Assembly: GCA_023512835.1 (NCBI GenBank)
Contig: CM042086.1
Location: forward strand, 20,405,029-20,469,028
DNA: 64,000 nucleotides
Reading direction: 5' to 3'
Source: Taxillus chinensis
Taxonomy: Eukaryota > Streptophyta > Magnoliopsida > Santalales > Loranthaceae
The notes under the pieces were generated by a model, which searched no databases, was not told the origin of the DNA, and saw nothing but the letters and a program-made list of their open reading frames with translations. Position 1 is the stretch's first letter, and every line of letters starts with the position of its first letter. Positions 23,994 to 36,690 of the stretch are shown one piece after another. Both the position numbers and the translations under genes were made by a program.

Positions 23994-26625
23994 TGTTGGA
24001 CCCCATTTTGTCCGGGTTGGACATAGCATTCATTTTTCGCTTTATACTTTTTTTTTATTCGTTACTCACTTTGTACAGCTAAATAAAGAGACGTGACCGT
24101 CAATTCGAAGTATATTTCGATGACTTCTTGAAAAAGGCTTTCAAATGCCAAAGAGACAGTTCCAAGCGATAGAAAATGAAATTTGAGAATCAACACCTTC
24201 GACCACGCTCAAATCCGAGGTCAAACGAAGAAGTTATGGTCAAAACCGTATTCGGACCGCTAACTGGCGATGAACTAGCGGCCAATATTCAAAGCAATAC
24301 TCCGGATTAGGTCACGAACCTCATTTTCTTAATCCTCTCGTCATTCCGAGAATTTTGACGTACATATTGCATATATTCGTTCACAAAGCTTATTTTCGAA
24401 AAATAAAAAATATTTTTTCGGTAATAAAGCGATTTAGGGACGCGAGTACAATTTTGGCAAAAAAATAAACTCATTTTAAATAAAAACGGATACGGGGTCG
24501 CTCGTTATGACGTCCCGAGTCCAAAAATTATTTTTTCGCGTTTTATGAAAAATCGAGTTACTTTGCCGATCCAAAAAACCCAAAACGTCGCTTAAAAACT
24601 ACAAAATGGAACCATAAAAATTTCTTTTTCTTTTCCCGCCTACTCTTGGCCACGTGTTAGTGCCTCATTGGCTTGATAATAATAAAACAAAACAAAATCA
24701 AAATAAAACAAAACAAAAAATAAAAAACACACAACCACACACGCCCTATCTCTTCATCTTCTCCGTCCTCTCTCCCCCCTCTCTCGTCGTCTTCCTCACT
24801 CCACGCCACACCAGCCGCGACCACCACGCCAGGCCACCACTCCCATGCCCGGCCAACCTCCTCCAAACCTTCTCCATGCCTGCCCATGTCTTCCCGAGCC
24901 AAATCACCCCACCCGAGCCGGACGATCGGCCACGCCGAAGCTATCTCCAAATCCCATTCCAGCCGCTCCGATTCAAACCTAAAACCCTAAATCCCATTGC
25001 CTATAAAAACCCCAAGATCGATCAATCATAGGGGGGCTCTCCCAATCCAAAATTCCGATCAAATTTCAACCTCCACCGTTTTCTCCCTCCACCTTCATAG
25101 AGTTCCCCGCCGGACGGAACAGTCTTGCCGGCTTCCCACCATTTTCATACCTTCTTCATCATCACTCATCATCATCTCCAATCCTGAACGCCGACCCACG
25201 GCATCGCCACACCGACCGATCGACGTTGACGACACCAAACGCTGTCTCCTCGGTCCTCAACGGCCGCCACACCAACCCGACAAGAACGACTTCAACTATC
25301 GCACACCCCAGCTTCCATTGCCGCTGACCACGAAGTCTCCTTGCTACTGCCGTGATGCCGTCCGACCTCCCTTCACCGACCGCTGGGAGCGTCATCCATC
25401 TTCGACCAAGCTAAATCTTACGGGATTCCCAGCACTGGGAGAGGCGAGCAGAGAAAAACAAGGAGAAGAGGCCTCGGCACGCCACAGGAGTTAACCGGAG
25501 TTCAGGGAAGAAGGCACCCATTTCACATTCAAAGACAGACATTACACCAAAGAGGAAACGTTTTTGGTAATGTCATTTTTCTTAGTGATATCTACATGTC
25601 CCTTTGATGCTCGATAATATGTTGGTTATAGGAGTGTTTGTCTGATTTCTTTCTGTGTATTACTTGTTATGTCGGATTGTTTGGTGTATTGGTTTGATCT
25701 GTTCGTGGTGTCACGGTCTGGTCGTACACTCTAACATCGCCCGTTGTGGTTTGGTTATATACCTCATGGTATTACTCAGGTGTTTTGTGTTGTTCATGGG
25801 TTCTATTTGTGCTGTATGGATTTCTAAGATCCGCTACGGTTTGTTTGTTTCTTTGGGGTATTGTTTGCTTCTGTTTGCTTTGTTTTTGTGTTGATTAAGA
25901 ACTCGTGCCTAGTTCATCCTCTTTCCTTAGTTTCACGTAGAAACAAAGGTTCATAAAAGCGACATCATCGTGTGGATTCATTGTGTTGAGGTTTCGATTT
26001 CCTGACCTTTCTTGTAAATTATCTTGTTTTCTTTGGTATATAAGGTTGATCTGGTTCGTTCATGTTCTAAGCTAAGACTCCAATGGAAGTGATAAAATCT
26101 TTAAATGTTGGTTTATTCCCTGATTTGTTTCCACATTAAAATATGTTTGATCCCATGTTTAATCCCATTGCTTGAAAGATACGTTTGTGCCTCCGTGAAT
26201 GACATGAACAACAGGCTTTTCCTTTATCTTTCTTCAACTGGATGTTTGATTGGTGTGTTTCAGTTTGTGTTTTCACTCCCATTGCTTGTCTGTTTTTTTT
26301 TTTTTTTTTTTTGGGACTCGTTTACTTTTGCTCATAGTCTTATTGTTCCTTTTGTTTGTTTTTGGTCCGGCTTCCTCCCTGGGCACTTGATTTGCTTGGA
26401 AATCTGAACATGGTGAGTTTTGCTTGCTCTGGTGGTGTAAGGCTGTCGAGCCAGATGCTTTTGTTAAGGGGAATGTGACGGCTCGGCTATGCTTGGACGT
26501 TGCGGCTTCGTCATACATGGGCCTTGATGTGTCTCATTTTTGTTTAATTGGTTGTAAAAAAAAAGAGAAGGGGTTTTGGGCATGTGGCATCATACTCCCT
26601 GTAATTTGTAAACCAATCACCTATA

Positions 26626-26668
<43 letters not shown>

Positions 26669-27361
26669 TGTGTTTTATTTTAAGATGTCACTCTCACACA
26701 TACACATCTTTACTTGTGTTTTCTAAAAAAAAATAATAATAATAATAAATAAATCATTTCTCAAATTAAAAAAAAAAACATTGTTTGCCTAAATTTAAAA
26801 AAAAAACTTTCTTAAATAGAAAATGTTTTCCAAACAAAGAAAAAAAAATTCAAACACTTGCACATTTAAACATTAATTAAGGCAATAGTTGAAACAAATT
26901 AGAAATTTAGAATTAATTTAACTTTTGGTTTCTTTTAGACTTTTAGGTAACTTAGAATTAATTTTGAATTGTAAAAGAATATTATTAGAGACTTAAGATC
27001 AATTGAATTTAATCTCAATTTTAATGAAAGACTTAAAATAAAGGGTGGGACTTAGGCCACGAGAAAAATATAACATCATTTTACACTAGTTAAAATTAGG
27101 GCAAAAATTAAAACAAATTAGAAACCTCCAAACTCCTAAGATAGGTACCGAAAGGGTGTCGTGGGGATACTAGTCCTTCCCCGTGCGTAACAAACTCCCG
27201 AATCCGGCTCTAGCGACGTAGATCATTTTAGGTGACCAACTGCACCCCAAAAACAAGTTGGTGGCGATTCCGTATTTTTCTTCATCACCATTCGGGTGAA
27301 GGGTGGGAGAACCGCATCCCCAAAAGCGGGTTTCCCTCCCGGACGAAATCCAGTGATGACA
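23994..27361 (+). mobile_element. Ogre/Tat-like solo LTR, 3368 bp
   Basis: The element starts TGTTGGACCCC and ends GATGACA, with TGTCT target duplications at 23989-23993 and 27362-27366. The intact LTR at 14154-16276 shows the empty site. It has no coding domains, primer-binding site or second LTR, so it is a solo LTR left by recombination. The 3' part at 27140-27230 has the motif GTCCTTCCCCGTGCGTAAC and TCCCGAATCCG, known to me from Ogre/Tat-type LTRs. A plus-strand TATA box, CTATAAAAAC, lies at 25001-25010, preceded by AAACCCTAAATCC. Simple repeats include T20 (26293-26312) and (GA)n (26629-26665). Confidence 0.85.
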
Positions 27362-28214
27362 TGTCTGCAAACAATATTCCTGAAGTCCAACTAATCAAGT
27401 TTGTACAACTGTCACGGACCCAAGTCCGAAAAACAATCAAAGGTAAAGGTAAGTCCATAAACGAATCCTACATAAAGATGTCCCAATAGCTCCGATATGG
27501 CTCCAACGACTATCCTCTACAACCTGTGGAAAATATAAATAGAGTAGGGTGAGCACGAGTGCCCAGGTAGGTGATTCCCATCTCCACTCACCTCTCACAT
27601 GAATTCCTAAGTCTATATGATTAATGCATGCTTGTGCCAGGTGCAATGTCACGTTCTAATACCAAGAAATTTCATTAAATCACAAGCAAGATATCCCATC
27701 ACAATTATTACTATTAAAGGTCGCACCAACGACCTAACCAGCCACTAAATCCCCGCTACCACTCCAGAGATTCAAATCACTATCAATCGGCCATATGTGG
27801 GACCACGGTGTCTCCGACGATCACCCGCCACATATGGGACCTGGGTTAACCAGCCACATAAGGGACCCGCGGCCTCATTGCCGGCCTTATGTAGGACCCA
27901 AGATTAACCCAACCAATTTAACCACAAAATCCATACACAATCAACAAAACAACATTTCAAATTATCAGCATTTAGTGACGATCACTCAATGGATTAGAGC
28001 ACTTATCCAAAGCAATAACATAACTCAAATGATTAATTGAATACTTAGATACATATATTAACACATAATTCCATCAGGCATTAAATAATCTAAGGAATAA
28101 ATTTATTTACACCGAGCTATAATTAATATCCTACTTAATCAAACCGTAATTGCAAATTCGAATATTATTTACGTATTTATTACTAGAAGCATTCATCCTT
28201 TATGACTATTACCA

Positions 28215-28215
28215 C

Positions 28216-28278
<63 letters not shown>

Positions 28279-28279
28279 C
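28215..28279. repeat. (ATT)n microsatellite in the 5' LTR
   Basis: About 21 ATT/TTA units without breaks. The partner in the 3' LTR (15174-15226) is shorter and has a break (TTATTTATTA). Confidence 0.95.
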
Positions 28280-29320
28280 AAGGTGTGGGCCGCCCGGCTA
28301 GGACGGCCCAAGCCACACCAACCCGTTAGGGTTGGTGTCGACGCGCAGGGCGAGAAGGCATGCCACCGCCTCCCCCCTTCCCGTCCCCTTCTCTAGCACC
28401 GGCGCACGGACGCACGGCGGCCATGGAAGGCGACGCGACGCCCGCGACGCCCTCTCTCTCTCTCTCTCCTGGCGCGTCCGCGGCGCCCATCCTCTCTCTC
28501 TCGCAGCCCAACGATCACGCCGCCGTCCACCTCTTCCTCCCCACCTGGCGTGCAACCCCAGCACCGACCTCATCCTCCCCACCTCGCCGCTAGCGCACGT
28601 CACACCGCAAGACTCGGCCACGATCGCCGCCGCTCATCCTCTCCATGCCGGCGTGCGGCGGGCGTCCGATCCAAGGACGGCAACGGCATGGTCCCCCCTC
28701 CTCCTTGCCCAGAACACACATGAACACTTATATAACTATATATTTATACACATATTCGTATTTACATATATGAATGAGCATATTATACAAGCATATCTGT
28801 ACTCATACAACGGTGAAATCAAAGAATTACCTACCTGGGTTTCAAATGGTCAAAAGAATGCTTCAAACCCTCTTCTCTTCCCTTGCCAACGTTCTGTGCA
28901 TGCACAACGGACCTAGGGTTTCACCCCAGGTTCCCCCCATTTATACTAACATTAAATAATAATAATAAGATTAATAGGAATAATCATAATATTAAATATT
29001 TTTAAATAATAATAATAATAATAATAATCTTTCATTATAAAAAAATTAACCTCAAGTACTATTAAATTATATTAATGATACTAACATAATAATAATAATA
29101 GTCGGGCCTCAACATTAAATGCTCGGATTAATAATAATTACATAATAATAACGACATGTCTAACTATATTTTAATAATCATAATAATATTTATTTATATT
29201 TTTAACATATTAAAATCATATTATTAAAAATAAATAACGCTAAGGCCATGCTACCTGAATAGATATTCCAACATCTATTCATAGCCTAACTTTCCATCAC
29301 TCACAGTACGGGTCTTTACA

Positions 29321-31174
29321 ATTTTGGTACTCATATATTATTTTTGAAAACAATTTTTTAGAATAGTGAATTCAAATGAATTTAAACTATTTAATTTTAC
29401 AATTCAATTTTCAAAACGAATGGGTCTCATATAGTTTTTTAAAATTATTTTTAACTGTTTTTTATTTTCAAATATAAACTCAATCCTGTCGGAAGGTCAA
29501 AATAATGTTTTTGCTTTTTCTCTATCTTATCACTTAGGCCTATGAAATATTATTTTTAAAAAAAATTGAAACTCAATTTTAAAAAATACACATTATAAAA
29601 AAATATATTCTTTCTTCTATAAAATAGAAATTATTTTCAAATTACAATTCAACATGAATTCCAACAGAATACAGAAACCAAAGCTACGTTTAATACAATC
29701 TATTTTCATTATTGTTTTAAAACTATGGAACCACTTGAATTTAATAATAATATATATTTGAAATCTATTTTTATAAATGTTGGATCGCATAACTGTTTTT
29801 AAAAACTATTTATAACTATTTTCTCTTTTAAAATCTAAACTAAATTCTATCGGGAGACCCAAAATAATAAAATTGAATTCAATTTTATAAAGTACATTTT
29901 CTCTTTTACCAAATACAAAAAAATTTCAAATTATAATTCAACACAAACTCCAACAGAATTCAAAAAACATAATATAAAAATCAAAATTCATACCAAACAA
30001 GCCCAAAATTCATACCAATCCGCTTGAAAATTCATAGTTAAGGTACCTTTTTCGTATTTGTATTTGTATGAATCATTATCTTTTTTATATTTTAAAGCCG
30101 TGGATTAAAAACAAATGAATATAAATATTCATATAAGCAAGCCTATCATTAAAATACTCATTCCACCATATTTTAAATATTATTTATTGTACACATCTAT
30201 AAGAAACCTTTAAATTAATAAAAAGTTTAGTATCAAATTTCGGCCTGTGCGACATTAAAAAAAATCAGTCAATAATAAAGAAGAATTTTTAGTATTTCTT
30301 GTCTTAAGCTCATGGATTTCACCATTCCTCACTTTAACCAAAATCATAATAGCAGGAAGACTTTAGCTTGTGCCTAAAACAAAAGTGTGGAACGATCACT
30401 TTATTGGGATCTGCGGCGAATTAACTATGATATTTCGGATTCCAACACTTTAAACCGACTCTTTCATGTTTTAAAAAGTATTAATCACCTACACGTGTAT
30501 ATAATGGAAGCCGGAAGGTCAATCCTACCCGTTAAAATTGGTCTTAGGGATTGAGTTAAATTATGTAATTAAATATAATAGATATTATTCTTTGGTAAGT
30601 GCGTCAAGGCAGAATTATTTAAGACAGTTTTGGTAGTTCTAACAAAACACCTTATTGTATATGATTACAATCACTGAATTTTAATAATATTGGAATTTTT
30701 AGATTTTTATTTATAAAACATTTATGGTTATCCTAACTTGTGTTTGTTGATTTTCATATTTTAATTTATAATTTTAAAAAATAATTTACTTAATTAATAT
30801 TACTTTAAATTTTGATTATTTTACCATCAAATTATTATTTTTTAAAACTAAAAAAACTACATAAATTATAATAGCATGACTTTTATGAATATATATATAT
30901 ATATATTACTCTTATATAATTAATATTATTTCCTATAATCCCAAATTAAAAGGAAATAAAGTTTTCTCCTAATTCTTTTACTATGCAATCGAGACAAATT
31001 TATCTAGTATATTTTGCTTCTTAATTTATGGTTATAAGTTGTTTTCTTCTTTTTTTAATGGATTATTTAAATTTAATAGGAAACTAATTTTATTTTTTAC
31101 CTAAGTTAACGCTTAGACCAAGTTCAATTATGAGTAATCAGTCTCATATTTATTAATAAGTTAATGAATAATTT

Positions 31175-31244
<70 letters not shown>

Positions 31245-32500
31245 CTAGCGTCTTGCTGGATATATAGATAGTTCTAAAAATTTTCATATGACCTAATGAG
31301 CTGAATTTCAAGTTTTTGGTCAAGCTGATTCCAAACTGAGTTCTATTGTAGGTTATTATAGGTTATTAATATTGATGCCACCAATTTTTTTAAATTATTA
31401 GGTAGTTTAATGTATTAGTTAAGTTTGGTTATGTCATTTATTAATAAGTTAACGAGTGGGCTAGATTTTTTATTTATTTATTGATATCCTTAATTCATAT
31501 AGGGCCAATAAAACTAATTTCAAAATAGTTATATTATATATCTAATATTTGAACCAATCAAAATTATTTCAAACTAAATTCAGCTATAAGCCTCCCTAAA
31601 AGCTAAATCTAATATTTATTAATAGATCGATATTCTTTTAATATTTATTACTTATAAAAACATAATAAAAAGCATACTTTCTATATCTTTTTTAAAAAAA
31701 CCCTATATAATAAGATTGGAATTGTTTTTTTAATAGAAAAATCTATTTACGTATTGTAGGCATGCGTTATCTTAATTAGTATATATGATATAACAAATTA
31801 GTTAGTCAATTTACTTTAAATGGTACGGCAGTGCCATAGTTTTTGTTCAAAATAATTTTAATAGTAAAGCGCAACAGATTTTAATATTCATAAATCAAAT
31901 TTGCCGGAGATAATTTATGAAGTTTTTTTAAGATAATATTTCCCTTTTTTTATTTTCCTTCTCCGTAGATTTTCTACAATTTGAATATGACATTTCGGGA
32001 TATTATTTCTTGATTCAAACGTTGTTTTTCTAAAATTTAGATTTATGAAGTTGGTATGGAAGAACACCATGATTATGTAGCAAGCATTATTCAACCTAGG
32101 AGTTTTCTACCGTAAGAAAAAAAACATACAAAAAAAAAGTCATGGCATTTTTTTTACATACATCATTTTCAAAGAGAAGATCACGCATTTGTAACATTTA
32201 AAAGGTGTGGGACAATTTGTTTTTTTAAATGAGTAAAATTATTATGTTATGACAATAGATATTTTTTTATCTCAAAATAAATAATCCAGTACAAAAGAAT
32301 GCAGTGCTTGCCGTTTAATAATGGGTACGACCATTACTGTAGCCTCCCCGTAATAGTGAGTCTATTGACTCTATTTAGTGCAGTCATTGAAAGTAATTAG
32401 CTGAATTTTTTCTTATCAAGATTTGTTTGATAAAGACAATTAATTGGAAGTATATCTTGATTCATGAATGCAATTCTTTGATTTTATTTTATCACCTTTT
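29321..32500. other. AT-rich DNA with a degenerate duplicated block
   Basis: No coding potential is seen. Two loosely similar blocks, about 29390-29690 and 29745-30010, share ordered motifs: AACTRTTTTT, AATCCTGTCGG or AATTCTATCGGGAG, and AATTCAACA followed by CCAACAGAAT. They look like an old tandem duplication or two copies of one decayed element. A (TA)n run of 32 units lies at 31179-31242. Confidence 0.5.
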
Positions 32501-34160
32501 TTTGTTTTTTTCCTGTATTTTTTTATGGAGAAGAATCGGCCTCACACATTTTGTATTGTGTTAATCTAATTAGAAAATAATGGAGAGGAAATTTTTTTAT
32601 AACCCTTTCCCATTCTAATTTCTTTTAAGCTCAATAATCATTATATTAAATACTAATTTATTTAGAAGTTATCCTTTAATTATATATAGTTCATTAATTA
32701 TAGGTTGTCCTTTTAATTACTTGGTCACTATATAGATTATAAAGACACATAAAAAATCTAACAATCACTCTTTTAGCCCCAGATTATGACTTAGTAATTC
32801 AATAACTTTAATATATACCATACGATAATTCTATCAAAACATTCATGATTAAATTGAAATGATTGAATTATGACAATCACAAGTTATTTAACGACATGAC
32901 TCCTTTTATGTATTACAAAAATATCTCAATTTATAACATTAATGAGGATATATTGTAATCATTACTTTTATTATTATCTCACTAAAAATAATATTATATA
33001 TGAGTAACAAATAAATAAGTAAAAATATGATTTTAATTGAATTCACAAGTGCCACAATCAATATGAGCTAATAAATCAAATGTGTGTGTGTCTCTCTGTG
33101 TGTGTATATACTTGTTTGACTTATTTGTTACACTCATCCTTAAGTTCAACATGTCAAATAAATAATTTTAGTGGTATTGTATTAACAAATCCACTATATC
33201 ATATTAGTATCAATGTGTTTAATTGACACTTTATACTTTTGAATTTTTATTTTTTATTTGACAAGTATTTCAAATCCATGTATTGTTATGTATCTTTACA
33301 TTACCTGTTATTCTTAGAGAGGAAAGCGAGTGTAGAATTATCACAAGAAAAGTCACAAACGGTCTAACTATATTATTGACAATATTTAGACTTGAGCTAA
33401 TTTTTCACATCTATAATTCATGAACAATGACCTCAAATCATGCCACAAATTCAACCTTTATAGTGGCGATAGCAATAACAAACTACTTTCAACTTTTTCA
33501 TAAAAATGCTCCTCCAACTAATAGAAATATGTAACCAAATGTAAATTTCTTCAAATCAACATAACCAACATAGTCTAAGTCTACATACCTATTCACCTCA
33601 AGGTGGTTGAACTTTCTTTATATGGACATGTGATCTTAGTATCTTGTAAATATCTGAGCACTTTCCTTGTAATCTTCCAATGGTCCATTCCATCATTACT
33701 TTGATATTGGCCTAATGTTCTCACATCAAAGTAATGTCTCGTTCCAGTATATGTTTGAACATACATTAAGCTCCTAACAACTAAGTATATGCAATAGACT
33801 ATATTAGGTTCCAAGGTGATTTAGAGGAGAAATGAATAAATCACAATCCAAATTCTTGCGACATGAACACATTTATACTTTGTTTGTAATCGATAAAAGA
33901 TGTTTGAGGAAGACCAACAAAGTATTTCATATAAACAACTTCTATGAAATATGAAACAACATTATAATAACATGTAATGTTGATTTACAATTGATCGATG
34001 AATGATCAACAGATTTTATATCCATCAAAGCCAAGTTCACTCTAAAAAATGTCATTTACTCACCATATACACCATTCATATTCTTTAAAGTAACCTTTTA
34101 AACACGTTTTGAAGACAATCTCAAATGATTTTGATCTAACGATCTCCATAATTTGATATT
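32500..34160 (-). mobile_element. Second copia remnant: RNase H end and LTR
   Basis: The minus-strand segment at 33593-33814 reads SLMYVQTYTGTRHYFDV and MDHWKITRKVLRYLQDTK, the copia region between reverse transcriptase and RNase H. Further left (about 33500-33340) comes a TIKVEFVA block in the place of the RNase H motif, and about 33320-33130 gives a worn copy of the terminal block. The AT-rich stretch at 32500-33080 then looks like the LTR. Right of 33840 single reverse transcriptase motifs may continue to about 34150. Stops are everywhere. It is a different copy from the one at 4353-10861. Confidence 0.6.
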
Positions 34161-35100
34161 GCTAAAACCATTCTCAAAATGTTCTTTAAGTGACCCCACA
34201 CATACACCAAAAGTATAGATAAAAAATATTTCATTCATAATAAAAGTGATACGAGAGATATGAATAGGTATAAAAAGTTAACATAAATACAAAACATGCA
34301 CTAATCATTGTTGCTAGGAATCGAGTATGCATTTGTAACAAGATAACTATATTTGTAGATAATCAATGCAAGCATGGGTCCAAAGATGAATAACATCTAT
34401 ATCTGAATAGGGCCGAGGGCATATCGAAGCCGCTTATGGGTAGGATCAACCGTTTTTCAAGGTCAAAGACATCAAATTAAGATAGGTTGGACTGGGAATC
34501 GACAAGGAGAGTCTCAATCCCATAAAACCGAGCCTCGGTGAAAATGTCACGCAGATTGAAAGCCTGGTTTTAGAGGGAAGCTTTTTTTGTTTGGTGTAGG
34601 AAGAAGAGAATAAACAAGAATTCTAGGTCATGGTCTATGAAAGGGACAAAATCGAATTGGCATAGTAAAATCATAGAGAATGGGGATGCCAACCCAACGA
34701 GGCTTAGGGTCTAGTTTGTGGTATGAAACAACTACCCACCCAAATCTACAATGACAATATTGTTTGACTTTAGCTTCAACTTGTGGCAATACCTATTTGA
34801 GAAAGACATAGATCCAACAATTGGTGGCATTTTCTTGGAAAAATGAGAAGGGGAAAAATGATTAAGTTGAATGGGTTTTTAAGGATAAATTAAGAAAAAT
34901 ATATTTAAGCCAAAAAATTTAAAAATATACTCTGGATATGTTCTTAGTAAATGTTTATGTAGAAAGCTAAATATAAATGTAGATAATTAAATTTACCTAG
35001 CAATATTAAAATTACTCTTAGCTTGAAAGTTCAACTCCCCAATACAGTAGCTTAGGAGCCGTTGCCACCTATTCAATATAATCTTTCACACAAGCCACAT
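34160..35100. other. No recognised feature
   Basis: Mixed-composition DNA. A slightly GC-richer part at 34400-34760 has no clear frame and no family resemblance that I can name. Confidence 0.4.
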
Positions 35101-35479
35101 AGGCCCAAAAGCCTCAAAGTTTACGTCATAAAACAAGTAAGGTACAAACTAACATAGCATAATGTCACAGAGTTAGACGTACGATGAACAAAAAAGTTTT
35201 ACGGCAATTCGTGCAGGAGATCGATAGAACCCCTTCGAAGTTAAGACATACCGATCCGGTTAAATGTAGGGAGTACACCACTAGTTGAGAACTTGATGAA
35301 AAATAAGGGATTTTACCATCCCTACACAAACCGATCAAGAACTGTAGCCGTTTTCTTGAGTAAGCCCAAGGCGAGGGCAAAACCAGTCTACATGTGCCCT
35401 GATCGAGTTGGTTTACTTGAAGCATCCACCAAGGTGACCAAGTTTTACATGGGTGAAAACCCTAATCCCATGACACTAA

Positions 35480-36690
35480 GCTCGTAGAATATAAGAAAAC
35501 ATTTCATGATAACATTATTTTATAAGACCAGGTCCTCCCACGAGGGTTCTCATAATCCAAGTAGCCTAACTAGGCTCCCATAATGCTAACAAGCACGACC
35601 CTAGCTCACAAGCCTTAAACAAAGCATGATTCAACATACATTCACATATCAGATCATATAACACAATAAAACCACTAACACAAGATATAAACATTAGAAT
35701 ATCAATCATGAACACCTTAACTAGGGTCCTGAGGAACAAAACAACACAAAACAAAGAAAACATAGAAAATTCTGTTGATCACCTCTATTGGTTGCGACCG
35801 ACGGGGTGGAACCCAACAACCTTACACAGTCGAGCACAACTGATCTTCATCCGTCATGGTTGACAGAGAGTTTTTTTACCCAGTTTAATAAAACTCAAGC
35901 ATTAGTCATAGTTGATCGCTGCCCACTAGGATCGAATGGGTGTTTTCTCCCTCTTTGTTGCGGTTTCACGTACTACATCACACCATAATGCAATTGTACT
36001 AATCGAAAGTAACAAACACCCACTTTTTTGGCCAAACCCCATATATCATATAACTCATTTTAAATCAAAATTCATCCAAAACTAGGATTCATACCCCAAG
36101 CTTGCCCAAATTTCAATTTACATAATATCTCATAATTTAAAAAAAAAATCACACTTAAATTACACATATGAACTAGGTTCATCATTCTAAACATCCTAGT
36201 ATCATGAATTTAATCATTCAACTTAAACTTCCAAAATGCCTAAATATTAGGATTCATCCTTGATATGCAAAATTATCTCAATCCATTATAAAATAATCAA
36301 AAATTACACTACATATAGGTAGAATTACCTACCTAGATTAATCTTTGAAGGTTGGATCACTATAAATGTAAAATTCTTCGATCTACTCTCCTTTCTCACC
36401 AAACGTTGGAACCAATAACATAAACAATATCGTATGTTCCTCCTTCTTATTTTATTTTCTCTTATTCTAATAATAATAATAATAATATATTTTATTTTAT
36501 TTTAAATTATAATAAAATTCACTTAATTCAACAAAATATCAAAAATCACCTAATAGGGTCCTGAACACCAAATTGACTCAATTATCGTCAAATTACTCAT
36601 ATCAATGTCGACATTGGAATTAGAATATTTTCATTAATGGTCATCTCAAAACGTTATTCAAAACACAAGTCTTTACGTTGTGGGTGAATC
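35480..36690 (-). mobile_element. Decayed gypsy-type LTR fragment
   Basis: The right end (36580-36680) matches the end of the solo LTR at 21150-23266 in order: ATATCAATGTCGACATTGG against ACATCGATGGCTACAC, then AAGTCTTTAC against GAGTCTTTACA. Inside, AATTACCTACCTAGATT (36320-36340) parallels AATTACCTACCTGGGTT of the gypsy LTRs. The left end is not clear, so the fragment may be truncated. The open stretch at 35165-35425 (minus, 86 codons) is not recognised. Confidence 0.45.

Larger units (their letters stand above)
14154..29320 (-). mobile_element. Ty3/gypsy chromovirus-like retrotransposon with nested insertions
   Basis: The LTR pair is 14154-16276 (3' LTR) and 23820-29320 (5' LTR, carrying a 3.4-kb insertion). 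Both begin TGTCACGCCCCC and end CTTTACA on the plus strand. Transcription is on the minus strand: 5' LTR, primer-binding site, gag, protease, reverse transcriptase, RNase H, integrase, GPY/F module, polypurine tract, 3' LTR. Without insertions the LTRs are about 2.12 kb each. In the first 170 aligned bases I count about seven substitutions and three one-base indels, so the copy is not recent. Flanks read GTTTG (left) and ATTTT (right), so a target duplication is not clear. Confidence 0.85.
23820..29320 (-). repeat. 5' LTR of the gypsy element, split by a solo LTR
   Basis: The two parts, 23820-23993 and 27362-29320, together match the 3' LTR from end to end (about 2128 against 2123 bases). The junction at the insertion is exact, with TGTCT on both sides. 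The (ATT)n run at 28215-28279 is longer than its partner in the other LTR (15174-15226). Confidence 0.9.

Noticed and set aside
24654..25494. Plus-strand open frames of 125 and 165 codons
   Set aside because: They lie inside the Ogre/Tat-like solo LTR around its TATA box, have low-complexity composition and are not kept in the related LTR at 10862-14153.
28215..28279. Regular repeats that might be taken for a CRISPR array
   Set aside because: This is a plain trinucleotide microsatellite, and the genome is a plant's.
28202..28959. Open frames in the 5' LTR, up to 194 codons
   Set aside because: Same non-coding LTR sequence as above; the partner copy does not keep the frame.
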